From: Chelatococcus caeni
GTDB lineage: Bacteria > Pseudomonadota > Alphaproteobacteria > Rhizobiales > Beijerinckiaceae
DNA length: 64,000 bases
NCBI RefSeq assembly: GCF_014196925.1
Contig: NZ_JACIEN010000003.1
Location: 558,001-622,000 of the forward strand
Direction of reading: 5' to 3'
Under the pieces are notes generated by a model, which had not been told where the DNA came from, made no database searches, and saw nothing but the letters and a program-made list of their open reading frames with translations. Positions 9,291 to 18,271 of the stretch are shown one piece after another; within the stretch, counting starts at the first letter, position 1; the number at the start of each line of letters is the position of its first letter. The translations under genes were made by a program, and so were the position numbers.

Positions 9291-10289
9291 TCATTGATAG
9301 CGCACCGCGGTCATCAGCCCGCCCGCCTCCTCGTCGAGGATGGCGGGCAGCGCCTCCGGCAGATCGGCGAAGGCGACCTCGCCGGTGATCAGGTCGTCGA
9401 GCCGCGCGTCGGCGAGCAGGGAGAGCGCCTTCGCAAGGCGCCGCCCTGCCTCCCAGCGCGGACGGCGCGAGGCCGCGACCTGCCCGACCTGCGAGGACAC
9501 GAGCCTGAGGCGCCGGGCGTGGAACTCGCCGCCGAGGTGAACCGGCACCGCCTCGTCCCCGTACCAGCTCAGTTCGACGAGCATGGCCTCGTCGCCGCAC
9601 AGCGTCAGCGCCGTCGCGAGGCCGGCCGGCGTGCCGCTGGCATGGAAGACGACGTCCGCCTCCCCCGGGGCCTCACCCGGCAGGGCGAAACCGGCGCCGA
9701 AACGCCGCACCACCGCCGCGCGCGACGGGTCGGTATCGACGACGGTCACCTCCGCACCGGGCAGGCCGGCACACAGGAACGTGACCAGGAGGCCGACGAC
9801 GCCGGCCCCCACCACCGCAATCCTGTCCCCCGGTCCCGCCCCGGCGTCCCAGACGGCGTTGAGCGCCGTCTCCATATTGGCGGCGAGCACGGCCCGGCGG
9901 GCGGGCACGGCTTCCGGCACCGCGGCGACGGCGGCGGCCGGCGCGGCGAACATCTGCTGATGCGGGTGCAGCGCGAAGACCGTGCGGCCGACGAGATTTG
10001 CCGGCCCGGCCTCCACCAGGCCGACGGCGCAATAGCCGTATTTCACCGGGAACGGAAAGGTCCCCTCCTGCATCGGCGCGCACATGCGCCGGCGATGGCT
10101 CCGGCGGCACAGGCCGTTGAAGACGAGGCGCTCCGTGCCGCGGCTGATGCCGCTGAACAGGGTGCGGACCATGACGTCTCCGGGCCCGGGCTCGATCGGC
10201 GCGACGGGACGCAGTTCGGTGCGGCGCGGCTCCACGTACCACAGTGCGAAAATGCCGGAACCCTCGCGGTTCCTTGCGTTAATGCCCAT
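9291..10289 (-). CDS. BchC-like medium-chain dehydrogenase/reductase
   Basis: A 332-residue MDR-family NAD(P)-dependent oxidoreductase. The N-terminal segment FSGISRGTERLVFNG and PVKYGYCAVGLVEAG resemble the BchC/zinc-ADH-like branch. The Rossmann motif is VVGAGVVGLLVTF (about 178-190), followed by the acidic strand end VVDTD. The GHE zinc motif and the structural-zinc cysteine cluster of classical alcohol dehydrogenases are not seen, so a zinc-independent mechanism is likely. No photosynthesis genes are present nearby, so a bacteriochlorophyll role is unlikely. It is first in the minus-strand cluster and diverges from opgH with 56 bp between them, 24 bp ahead of the PTPS-like gene. Confidence 0.85.
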   Translation of the reverse strand: MGINARNREGSGIFALWYVEPRRTELRPVAPIEPGPGDVMVRTLFSGISRGTERLVFNGLCRRSHRRRMCAPMQEGTFPFPVKYGYCAVGLVEAGPANLVGRTVFALHPHQQMFAAPAAAVAAVPEAVPARRAVLAANMETALNAVWDAGAGPGDRIAVVGAGVVGLLVTFLCAGLPGAEVTVVDTDPSRAAVVRRFGAGFALPGEAPGEADVVFHASGTPAGLATALTLCGDEAMLVELSWYGDEAVPVHLGGEFHARRLRLVSSQVGQVAASRRPRWEAGRRLAKALSLLADARLDDLITGEVAFADLPEALPAILDEEAGGLMTAVRYQ

Positions 10290-10345
10290 CGCACTTCTCT
10301 TCGTTTTGCTCTATATCGCCGCGGCGCGACAGCGGACGGTGCCAG

Positions 10346-12175
10346 ATGACGGAACGGCTCGATCCTGTGACCCTGACTCTCATCGAGGGGTCACCCTCCT
10401 CATCTACGACACCGGGCGGAATGCAGTCCACCACCGCGCTGCGGCGGCGCCGGACCCTGATGGGCGTGCTGAACCTCGCCACCTGCGGCGCTCTCGCCGC
10501 GGCCATGGCATGGATCCTCTCCGCCGGCGGGTGGAGCCTTCTCGACGGCCTCCTCCTCGCCTGCTTTCTCCTCGTCATGCCCTGGACCGCGCTCGGCTTC
10601 TGGAATGCCGCCATCGGCCTGTGGCTGCTGCATGGCCGGCGCGGGGCGCTTGCGGAGGTCGCGCCCTTCGCCAGCGCCGGCACCTCGGGCGAGGCCGTCT
10701 TCCTGCGCACCGCCGTGCTGATGACGTTGCGCAACGAGGATCCGGCCCGCGCCTTCTCGCGCCTCTCGGCCGTCGCCGAGAGCATCGCCCGCACCGGGCA
10801 CGGGCACCACTTCGCCTATTTCGTCCTGAGCGACACCTCCCGTCCCGAGATCGCCGCCGCCGAGGAGGAGGCCTTCGCGGCCTTCCGCGCCACGCTCGCG
10901 GATGGTGCCAGGGCCGTCTATCGCCGGCGTGAGGACAATGTCGGCTACAAGGCCGGCAACCTGCGCGATTTCTGCGCCCGCTGGGGCGGCGAGTACGAGC
11001 TGATGCTGCCGCTCGATGCCGACAGCCTGATGGCGGGCGAGACGATCGTCGCCATGGTGCGCATGATGCAGGCCTATCCCCGCCTCGGCATCCTGCAGAG
11101 CCTCGTCACGGGCATGCCGGCCGCGAGCGGCTTCGCGCGCATCTTCCAGTTCGGCATGCGCCACGGCATGCGGCCCTACACCATGGGAAGCGCCTGGTGG
11201 GCCGGCGATTGCGGGCCCTTCTGGGGCCACAATGCGCTCGTGCGCATCGCGCCCTTTCGCGACGACTGCCATCTCCCGCTGCTCCGCGGCCGCCCCCCGC
11301 TCGGCGGCTCCATCCTGTCGCACGACCAGGTCGAGGCCGCGCTCATGCGCCGCGCCGGCTACGAGGTGCGCGTCCTGCCGGTCGAGGGCGGCAGCTGGGA
11401 GGAGAACCCGCCCACGGTCATGGATTTCGTCCGCCGGGACCTGCGCTGGTGCCTCGGCAACATGCAATACGCCAGGCTTCTTGGCCTGCCGGGCCTCCAA
11501 CCGATGAGCCGTTTCCAGCTCCTGTGGGCCATCCTGATGTTCTTCGGCCTGCCGGCCATGACGGCGATGATCGCGCTGTCGCCCTTCGCGGTGCGCGAGG
11601 CACAGGCGGCCGGCGCCTTCCCGACGGCCCTGGCGGCCGGCCTCTACAGCCTTTTCCTGTTCATCTGCCTCTTTCCCAAGCTCGCCGGCCTCGCCGACAT
11701 CGCGCTGACGCGCGGCGGGCTCGCCCGCTACGGCGGCGGGGTGCGCTTCGGCCTCTCGGCCGCCATCGAGATCGTCTTCGCCTTCCTGCAGGGGGCGGTC
11801 TCCTCCTTCCGCACCAGCCTCTTCATGCTCGGCCTCCTCGCCGGGCGGGCACATGTGGGCTGGAACGGCCAGGAGCGGGATGCCCATGCCCTGTCCTGGG
11901 CGACGGCAGCGGCCGGGCTGTGGCCGCAGACCCTGTTCGGCCTTGCCGTCTGCGGCGCGCTGGCCTGGGCCTCGCCGGCCGCCCTCCTGTGGAGCCTGCC
12001 GCTCACGGCGGGCTACCTTCTCGCCATCCCCTTCGCCGTCGTCACGGCGCGGCCGGCGTTCGGCGCATTCCTCGCGCGGCATCGGCTCTGCGCCATCCCC
12101 GAGGAATTCGACGAGCCTGCCGAGATCGCGGCCCTCGCACGCCCGGCACCGCAGCCGGTGGCCGTCGCCGCATGA
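10346..12175 (+). CDS. opgH: Glucans biosynthesis glucosyltransferase H
   Basis: Inner-membrane GT2 processive glucosyltransferase of 609 residues that makes the beta-glucan backbone of osmoregulated periplasmic glucans. After two N-terminal membrane segments (about 40-95) the catalytic domain shows D224-x-D226 (PLDADSLM), GHNALVRIAPF, and LSHDQVEAALMRRAGYEVR. The product-binding motif is seen as RRDLRWCLGNMQYA. Further membrane helices occupy the C-terminal third. It is shorter than E. coli OpgH (about 850 residues), as is common in alphaproteobacteria. ATG 10346 is taken as start; ATG 10421 is an alternative. OpgG, its usual partner, is not visible. Its stop overlaps the FkbM gene start (ATGA). 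Confidence 0.92.
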   Translation: MTERLDPVTLTLIEGSPSSSTTPGGMQSTTALRRRRTLMGVLNLATCGALAAAMAWILSAGGWSLLDGLLLACFLLVMPWTALGFWNAAIGLWLLHGRRGALAEVAPFASAGTSGEAVFLRTAVLMTLRNEDPARAFSRLSAVAESIARTGHGHHFAYFVLSDTSRPEIAAAEEEAFAAFRATLADGARAVYRRREDNVGYKAGNLRDFCARWGGEYELMLPLDADSLMAGETIVAMVRMMQAYPRLGILQSLVTGMPAASGFARIFQFGMRHGMRPYTMGSAWWAGDCGPFWGHNALVRIAPFRDDCHLPLLRGRPPLGGSILSHDQVEAALMRRAGYEVRVLPVEGGSWEENPPTVMDFVRRDLRWCLGNMQYARLLGLPGLQPMSRFQLLWAILMFFGLPAMTAMIALSPFAVREAQAAGAFPTALAAGLYSLFLFICLFPKLAGLADIALTRGGLARYGGGVRFGLSAAIEIVFAFLQGAVSSFRTSLFMLGLLAGRAHVGWNGQERDAHALSWATAAAGLWPQTLFGLAVCGALAWASPAALLWSLPLTAGYLLAIPFAVVTARPAFGAFLARHRLCAIPEEFDEPAEIAALARPAPQPVAVAA

Positions 12176-12939
12176 GCAGGCTCGGCGCCACCTTGACCGA
12201 ATGGCGCGGGCTCGCCCGCTCCCTCGTCCTCTATCACGGCAACCGCGCCCGCCATCGCGCCATGGATGCGCTCCACCGCCGCTTCCTCGCCCCCGGGGAC
12301 CTTGCCTTCGACATCGGCGCCCATGTCGGCGACCGGACTTCGTCCTTCCGCCGCATCGGCGCGCGTGTCGTCGCGGTCGAGCCGCAGCCGGGGCCGATGC
12401 GCCTCCTGCGTCTCGTCCATGGCCGCGACCGGGACGTGACCCTCGTCGAAGCCGCCGTCGGCGCGGCGGAGGGAACTGCCGAACTCCACGTCAACAGCGC
12501 CAATCCCACCGTCACCACGGCCTCCGGCGCGTTCCTCGCCGCCGCGCGCGATGCCGATGGCTGGCGCGAGCAGCGCTGGGACCGCACCCTGTCGGTGCCG
12601 ATGACGAGCCTCGATGCGCTGATCGCCCGCCATGGCCTGCCGGCCTTCGTCAAGATCGACGTCGAGGGCTTCGAGGACGCGGTCCTTGCCGGGCTGTCGC
12701 AGCCGCTGCCGGCGCTGTCCTTCGAGTTCACCACCATCGCCCGCGACGTCGCCGGGCGCTGCCTCGACCGGCTCGCCGATCTCGGCCGCTACCGCTTCAA
12801 CCTGTCGCTCGGTGAGGAGCAGCGCCTCGCCTTCGCCGAGCCGGTCGCTGCCGAGGCGATGCGGGACCATCTCGCCGCATTGCCCCATCGCGCCAATTCG
12901 GGCGATGTCTATGCGACGCTCGCTGCAACGAGGCCCTGA
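12172..12939 (+). CDS. FkbM family methyltransferase
   Basis: A 255-residue SAM-dependent O-methyltransferase of the FkbM type. Motif I is LAFDIGAHVGDRTSSFRRIG (about 43-62), followed by the acidic VVAVEPQP and the FkbM-specific PAFVKIDVEGFEDAVLAGL near residues 160-178. The ATG at 12172 overlaps the opgH stop by four bases (ATGA), so translation is coupled. This placement suggests methylation of a sugar or substituent on the periplasmic glucan, or of a related envelope glycan; that is an inference from context. It is followed after 35 bp by a secreted protein gene on the same strand. Confidence 0.88.
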   Translation: MSRLGATLTEWRGLARSLVLYHGNRARHRAMDALHRRFLAPGDLAFDIGAHVGDRTSSFRRIGARVVAVEPQPGPMRLLRLVHGRDRDVTLVEAAVGAAEGTAELHVNSANPTVTTASGAFLAAARDADGWREQRWDRTLSVPMTSLDALIARHGLPAFVKIDVEGFEDAVLAGLSQPLPALSFEFTTIARDVAGRCLDRLADLGRYRFNLSLGEEQRLAFAEPVAAEAMRDHLAALPHRANSGDVYATLAATRP

Positions 12940-12974
12940 GCGGCAGGAAACCGCCTTTTTTCACAGGACAACGC

Positions 12975-13970
12975 ATGTCGAGAACCATTCGGGGCCTGCT
13001 CGCCGCAGGCCTTCTTGCCGCCGCCATACCCTCCGCCGGCGCTGCCGAGCTTGCCGCCCGTGTCGACAACGGCAGCGAGCCCGTGCTGTGCGCCGAGAAG
13101 GACAACGTCAGCCTCACCTTCACCAATCCGGCCGTGAAGCACTTCCGCATCCAGGCGGTGCACCCCGTCTATCTCGGCATGCTCAACACGGACCGCTGGG
13201 CGGCCGACTGGACGAGCTGCGACATGGAGGGTGACCCCGTGCATGTGGCCGAGCCGCGCCGCGTCACCTTCTATGAAGCGCCCGACCTGTGGCTGGTCGG
13301 CTATACTTATCCCTCCTTCTGGCGGCCCAACGACGTGCCGGTGCGCGTCGGCGACCGTGTCGAGCACGGGCTGCACCTCCTCCAGGTCTGGGTGCGCTAC
13401 AAGGAGCGCGCCGAGGAAGTGCTCGTGCTCTACCCGCCGGACGGCTACTGGCGGGCCCGCCCCATACCACCCGGCGACATGCGCTGGACGGCCTACGGCA
13501 GTTCCTTCCTCGTCGGCCCCGTCAAGGACGAGGGGCGCCCGATCGTGGCGCTGAAGGACATCGCCTTCGATCCCGCGACGCGGACCTTCACGCTCGCCTT
13601 CGCCGACGGCGGCGAGGGCAAGGTCCGGCTCGCCGCCCTCGACGAGGAGCACGTCGCGCTCGACGTCTCCTTCTCCGGCGACCTGCCGCAGGGCAGGCCC
13701 TTCGCGGCGCTGCGCTCGATGTATGTGATGGAGGCCAATTCCGACACGGCACGCGTCGCCTGGCGCGCGCCCGGCGCCAAGGGCTGGGGCGAATCCCCGG
13801 TCATGACCTTCCCGGGCGGCGAGGCGACGGAGCTGTGGACCGGACGCGTCGTGCCCTCGCGTCACAATACCAGTGCACCGGACATGATCTTCGGGCGTTT
13901 TTCGGACGTCCCGCCGAAGCCGGACAAGCGCGACACCGTCCCGAAGGAAGCGGCGCCCCTGCCTCAGTAG
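12975..13970 (+). CDS. Secreted protein of unknown function, linked to opgH
   Basis: A 331-residue predicted periplasmic protein. The N-terminal signal peptide (MSRTIRGLLAAGLLAAAIPS, cleavage near AGAAE at about 24) is clear; no later membrane segment is seen. The mature part is rich in beta-type alternation and contains two cysteines that could pair (CAEKDN and SCDMEGD). It ends in a Pro/Lys-rich tail. No family was recognised. Its position in an opgH-fkbM-x run suggests a part in glucan handling, perhaps taking the place of OpgG or OpgD in the periplasm. Its 3' end overlaps that of tamB by 7 bp in convergent orientation. Confidence 0.78.
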   Translation: MSRTIRGLLAAGLLAAAIPSAGAAELAARVDNGSEPVLCAEKDNVSLTFTNPAVKHFRIQAVHPVYLGMLNTDRWAADWTSCDMEGDPVHVAEPRRVTFYEAPDLWLVGYTYPSFWRPNDVPVRVGDRVEHGLHLLQVWVRYKERAEEVLVLYPPDGYWRARPIPPGDMRWTAYGSSFLVGPVKDEGRPIVALKDIAFDPATRTFTLAFADGGEGKVRLAALDEEHVALDVSFSGDLPQGRPFAALRSMYVMEANSDTARVAWRAPGAKGWGESPVMTFPGGEATELWTGRVVPSRHNTSAPDMIFGRFSDVPPKPDKRDTVPKEAAPLPQ

Positions 13971-16900
13971 TCCCATTCCATGCCGATGCCGACGGCGCTC
14001 GAGCCGTCGGCGCCCGCCTCGCCCTGCAGCTTGATGCGGTCGGTGATGTCGATGTCGACGGTCACGCGGCTCGAACCCGGCGTCGCGCCCTGCTTGACGC
14101 CGAGATAGATGTTGTCGTCGATGCGCTTGCCGATGCCGACGGCCACGTTGCCCCTGGCGTCGGTGTCGATGTCGACCGCATCGACGCCGAGCGAGCGGCT
14201 GAGGTCGTCGAGCACCCGGTTGCCGCCGGCGAACTGCGCCACCGCCTGCGCCAGCTGCAGCGCCTGGCCGGCCGTCAGGTTGCCTGAGGGCTTGCCGAAG
14301 AGAAGCCGCGCCAGCACCTCGTCCTGCGGCAGCTCGGGCGAGGAGGAGAAGCGCACATCCGGACGCGAGGCGATGCCATCGACAGCGACGCGCGCCGTCA
14401 CGTCGCCTGCCGGCGCCTCGGCCACGAAGTCGACCTGTGGATCGAGCGTGCCGGGGAAGGTGACGTTGCCGCGCGTGAAGGTGAGGCGCCGGCCGAGAAC
14501 CTGGAAGGTGCCGCGGCGCATGGTGAAGCCGCCGTCGACGATCGGGTTCGACGACGTGCCGCGGATCGTGAGCGTGCCGCCGAGCTCGGCATTGATGCCC
14601 TGGCCGCGCACCAGCACGCGCCCCGACGAGGCGTCCACCGTGATGTCGAGTGCGGCGTCGAAGGCCCCGCCCGCGGCGCGCGCCCGCCGCTCCCGCTCGG
14701 CCCTGGCGCGCTCGGCGACGCGCGGCGGCGCATTCTTGTGCCGCACCTCGATCGGCGTCACCGACGGCGGCAGGCGGTCCGGCACGAAGATCTGCAGGTT
14801 CTCGACCGTCACGCGGCCCGAAACCCGCGGGGTCGTGGCCATGGGGCCGGAGACCGCGAGGTCGAGTCCGACGACGGCATTGGTCGTATCGTTGGAGATG
14901 AGCTGGGCATTCGTCGCCCGCAGGGTGATGTTGCCCGGAAAGCCTGCGGCCGGATCGAGCGCGATGCGCCCGCTGCCGGTGATCGCGCCGCCGTTGCGCG
15001 CCCGCGCCGTGAGGCTCTGGATGACGAGCTCGCGCTCGGAGCCGGTGATCGTCGCATTGATGTCGGCGAGGAGGACGCCGTTGACGACGTCCTCGAAACG
15101 GCCGCCGACGAGGCGCACCGTGCCCTGCGCCCGCGGCGCGGCCATGGTACCGGTGAGGCGCAGGTCCGCCGTGGCCGAGCCGGCATAGCGCTGGCCGTCG
15201 CCGGCTGCGAGCCGGTTGGCGATGGCAAGGTCGATGCGGCCGGCGACGGTGAGGTCGAGGTTGCCGTCTGGGGTCGTCGGCAGTGAGCCGGTGATGCGGA
15301 TCGGCGCCTCCGATATGCCGCGCACCGAGGCGTCGATCCCCGCCCGGCCGTCCGCCAGCGTCCCGCTCGCCTCGATGGCGAGCGGCGTCAGGCCGGCGTC
15401 GCGGATCTGCGGCATGGTGAAGCCGCTGACCGACAGCCGGTAACGCCCGTCGGGCCGGGTCGCGGTGCCGGAGATCTGCGCCTCGCCCGACAGCTGGCCG
15501 GCAAGGCCCAGGCCCGGCTCGGCGAGTTCGGCGACGGTGAGCGGCAGGTTGCGGGCCGTGACGGCAAGATCGAGACGCTCGCCGGCCGAGCCGGAGACCG
15601 CGAACGAGCCGCCGTTGGCATTGACCGTGAAATCGCGGATCGTGACCGCCCCGCCGCGCAGGGTGAACGCCGCCCCGCGGGCGACGGTGACGCGCTGGGC
15701 GCCGCGCGAGGCACTGGCGCTGTCCAGCGTCACGACCGTCTCGTCCGGGCGCATGGCGACCTGCGCGGTGGCGGCGACATCGACCCCGCGCACGACGCCG
15801 TTAAGGACGAGGCGCGTCGCCTCGCGCGTCCCTTCCGCCGAGATCTCCGCCCGCGGCATGTCCACGCCCGCAACCGCGAGCCTCTCGAGCGCGACCTTGC
15901 CGTCGGCCGCGAGTTGGCCGAGCAGGTCGCGCACACGCACGTCGACATCGGCCACGGCAAGCGATGCGCCGAAGCCCGCGAAATCGGACACGCGCCCCTT
16001 GGCGGCGAGGTTCTGACGGCCGGCCTCTGCGGACAGGGTCAGGTCGAGGTCGACCGCGCCGGCCATCTCGATGAGCAGCAGCGGCGCGACATCGCCGAGG
16101 TCGCCGGCCCGGAGCGTCAGCCGCCCGCTCGCCAGCGAAGCCGGCGAGATGTCGAACGCGCCCTGCGCGCGGACGGAGCCGAGGCCGATGTCGAGATCCG
16201 ATACCGCCACCGCCCCCGCCGCATCCCGCGCGAAGCGGCCGCTGCCGGTCGCCGGCTTGCCGTCGACGCTGCCCGACAGCGTGAGCTGGCCTGTGGCGGC
16301 ACCCGTGACATCCTGGGCCTCGATGTCAGCCGTCAGCCGCTCGATCGGCCGGCCGAGGGCGCTCGCCTCGTCGATGGTCAGGCGCAGGCGCGCATCGAGC
16401 GCATCGAGCGAGCCGGTCAGCGTCGCATCCACATTGCCGCGTCCGGTAACGCGCGCATCGAGCTGCGAGAGGTCCGGCAGGTCGAGCTTGGCCGTGACAT
16501 TGGCCCGGTCCGCCGTCGCCGAGCCGTCGGCGATGAGGCCGACATGGGCGCCCGAGACGGAGAAGCGCTCGAAGCCGAAGCTGCCGTCCGCATTGCGGCG
16601 GAAACCGCCGGACAGCCGGACATTGCGGCCGAGAAGGCCGTCGGCCTGCGCGACACCCGTCGCGAGGTCGCGCGCCATGCCGTTGAGCGTCACCGCGAGC
16701 CGCGTCAGGTCGAAGCTCGCGGAGACATCCCCGGTGAGCGCCACGACGCCGGCGAGCGGCTGGTCCGTGAAGGCGCGCAGCGCCGCAAGGTCCGCCCGCT
16801 CCACATTGACCTTGCCGTCCACCGCATCGCTCGTGACGGTGCCGGAGAAGGTCGCGGCCAGCGGCGCCAGATCGAGCCGAAGGGCGGCGATATCGGCGCC

Positions 16901-18271
16901 GCCCAGTGTGGCGGTGCCGTTCGCGGTCAGGCGCGCCTCATCGCCGATGACTCCGGCCAGCTCGGGCGCCTGCGGCGCGAGCCCCGAGAGATCGGCCGTG
17001 GCGTCGAAGGCAAAGCGCGTGTCCGGCTGCAACGGCGGTCCCAGCGCCTCGGCCTTGAGACCGATGACGGCGCGGCCGATGGCGTTCTCCGCAATCGACA
17101 GGGCGTTGCCGGTGGCGGACAGGTCGAGCCTGGGCCGCGACAGCGGGCCGTCCACCGTCGCCGTCACCTCCAGCCCCTGCCAGGACAGCGCGACCGGCGC
17201 GAGCGCCGCATAGGGCATGGCCGACGGCAGGGAGAGGACGAGGCGGCCGCTCACGGCATCGCGGGCCTCGTCGAGGGCACCGGAGCCCGTCACGCGGCCG
17301 CCGGCGCCTTCGGCGAAGATCTCGCCGATCTCGATGCGCCCGTCGTCGAACCGTTTTCCCCGTGCCCGCAGCGTGGCCTCGCCGGTGGCGAGGGGCGCAT
17401 AGCGGTCCGGCAGCAAGGCGGCGATGTCGGCCGTGCCGTCGAGGGCGAGCACACGGCCGTCGTCGTCGCGCGTGATGGTCGCGGTGGCCCGTGCTTCGGC
17501 GCTCGCGCCGAGCGTCAGCACGAGGTCCCCGCGCCAGTCGTCGAGCGGGCCGTCGCCGCGCACGGTGAAGTCGAGCGGCGGCAGGTCCGGCAGGTTCGCA
17601 AGGCGCGAGACGATGCCGCCGGCGGGCTCCGCCGCCCTGAGGTCGACGACGAGCTGCTGGGTGTCGGGCACGAAGCGCAGAGTGCCGTCGACGGTGGCGG
17701 CGACCCCGTCTGTTCGCCGGACGGCGATCTCGCCGGACAGCCCGTCGGCCGGATCGACGAGCCGCGCGTTGCCGCTGACGGCGAGTTGCACCGGCTCCCC
17801 GACGAGCGCCTCGCCGAGGGCGATCTCATCGACGGCGAGCTGCTCGACGATGACGCCGACCGGCAGCCGCGGCAGGCCGGCGCTTTCGGCCGCCGGCTCG
17901 GTGCCGGGAACGGGCGGGCGGGTCACGGCGAGACGCCCGGCCTCCACCGCCGTCACTTCGACCACCCCCGAGAGCAGCGACAGCGGCCGCCAGGCGAGAC
18001 GCGCGCGGTCGAGCGTCAGCCACACCCCGTCGCGATCGGCGACGGAGACGTCGCTCACCGTCATGTCGAAGGGCACCGGGCCGTCGAGCCGGCCGATGGA
18101 AAGGCGCATGTCGGGGCTGCTTGCCAGGGCCTCGACGAGCCGCACCAGCTGCGCGCGGCCGGCATCGGTGCGCGTCAGGAGCACGGCAGCCACGACGACG
18201 AGGGCGACCGCCCCGACGACGGTGAGGAGGATGGCGCGGGCGACGCGGCCCGCCTTGCTCGAGCGGCGCAT
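13964..18271 (-). CDS. tamB: Translocation and assembly module protein TamB
   Basis: Very large inner-membrane-anchored periplasmic protein (1435 residues) of the AsmA/TamB lipid-transfer superfamily. A single N-terminal membrane helix (AILLTVVGAVALVVVAAVLL, about 13-32) precedes a long, repetitive beta-rich groove. The conserved C-terminal domain begins around residue 1080 and ends in an aromatic MEWDY. It acts with TamA in outer-membrane protein assembly and in phospholipid transport between the membranes. Its ATG overlaps the tamA stop by one base (TGATG at 18269-18273), so the pair is translationally coupled. Confidence 0.94.
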   Translation of the reverse strand: MRRSSKAGRVARAILLTVVGAVALVVVAAVLLTRTDAGRAQLVRLVEALASSPDMRLSIGRLDGPVPFDMTVSDVSVADRDGVWLTLDRARLAWRPLSLLSGVVEVTAVEAGRLAVTRPPVPGTEPAAESAGLPRLPVGVIVEQLAVDEIALGEALVGEPVQLAVSGNARLVDPADGLSGEIAVRRTDGVAATVDGTLRFVPDTQQLVVDLRAAEPAGGIVSRLANLPDLPPLDFTVRGDGPLDDWRGDLVLTLGASAEARATATITRDDDGRVLALDGTADIAALLPDRYAPLATGEATLRARGKRFDDGRIEIGEIFAEGAGGRVTGSGALDEARDAVSGRLVLSLPSAMPYAALAPVALSWQGLEVTATVDGPLSRPRLDLSATGNALSIAENAIGRAVIGLKAEALGPPLQPDTRFAFDATADLSGLAPQAPELAGVIGDEARLTANGTATLGGADIAALRLDLAPLAATFSGTVTSDAVDGKVNVERADLAALRAFTDQPLAGVVALTGDVSASFDLTRLAVTLNGMARDLATGVAQADGLLGRNVRLSGGFRRNADGSFGFERFSVSGAHVGLIADGSATADRANVTAKLDLPDLSQLDARVTGRGNVDATLTGSLDALDARLRLTIDEASALGRPIERLTADIEAQDVTGAATGQLTLSGSVDGKPATGSGRFARDAAGAVAVSDLDIGLGSVRAQGAFDISPASLASGRLTLRAGDLGDVAPLLLIEMAGAVDLDLTLSAEAGRQNLAAKGRVSDFAGFGASLAVADVDVRVRDLLGQLAADGKVALERLAVAGVDMPRAEISAEGTREATRLVLNGVVRGVDVAATAQVAMRPDETVVTLDSASASRGAQRVTVARGAAFTLRGGAVTIRDFTVNANGGSFAVSGSAGERLDLAVTARNLPLTVAELAEPGLGLAGQLSGEAQISGTATRPDGRYRLSVSGFTMPQIRDAGLTPLAIEASGTLADGRAGIDASVRGISEAPIRITGSLPTTPDGNLDLTVAGRIDLAIANRLAAGDGQRYAGSATADLRLTGTMAAPRAQGTVRLVGGRFEDVVNGVLLADINATITGSERELVIQSLTARARNGGAITGSGRIALDPAAGFPGNITLRATNAQLISNDTTNAVVGLDLAVSGPMATTPRVSGRVTVENLQIFVPDRLPPSVTPIEVRHKNAPPRVAERARAERERRARAAGGAFDAALDITVDASSGRVLVRGQGINAELGGTLTIRGTSSNPIVDGGFTMRRGTFQVLGRRLTFTRGNVTFPGTLDPQVDFVAEAPAGDVTARVAVDGIASRPDVRFSSSPELPQDEVLARLLFGKPSGNLTAGQALQLAQAVAQFAGGNRVLDDLSRSLGVDAVDIDTDARGNVAVGIGKRIDDNIYLGVKQGATPGSSRVTVDIDITDRIKLQGEAGADGSSAVGIGMEWDY

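Noticed and set aside
9291-10289. BchC of a photosynthesis cluster.
   Set aside because: No bacteriochlorophyll, carotenoid or puf/puh genes occur in the window.
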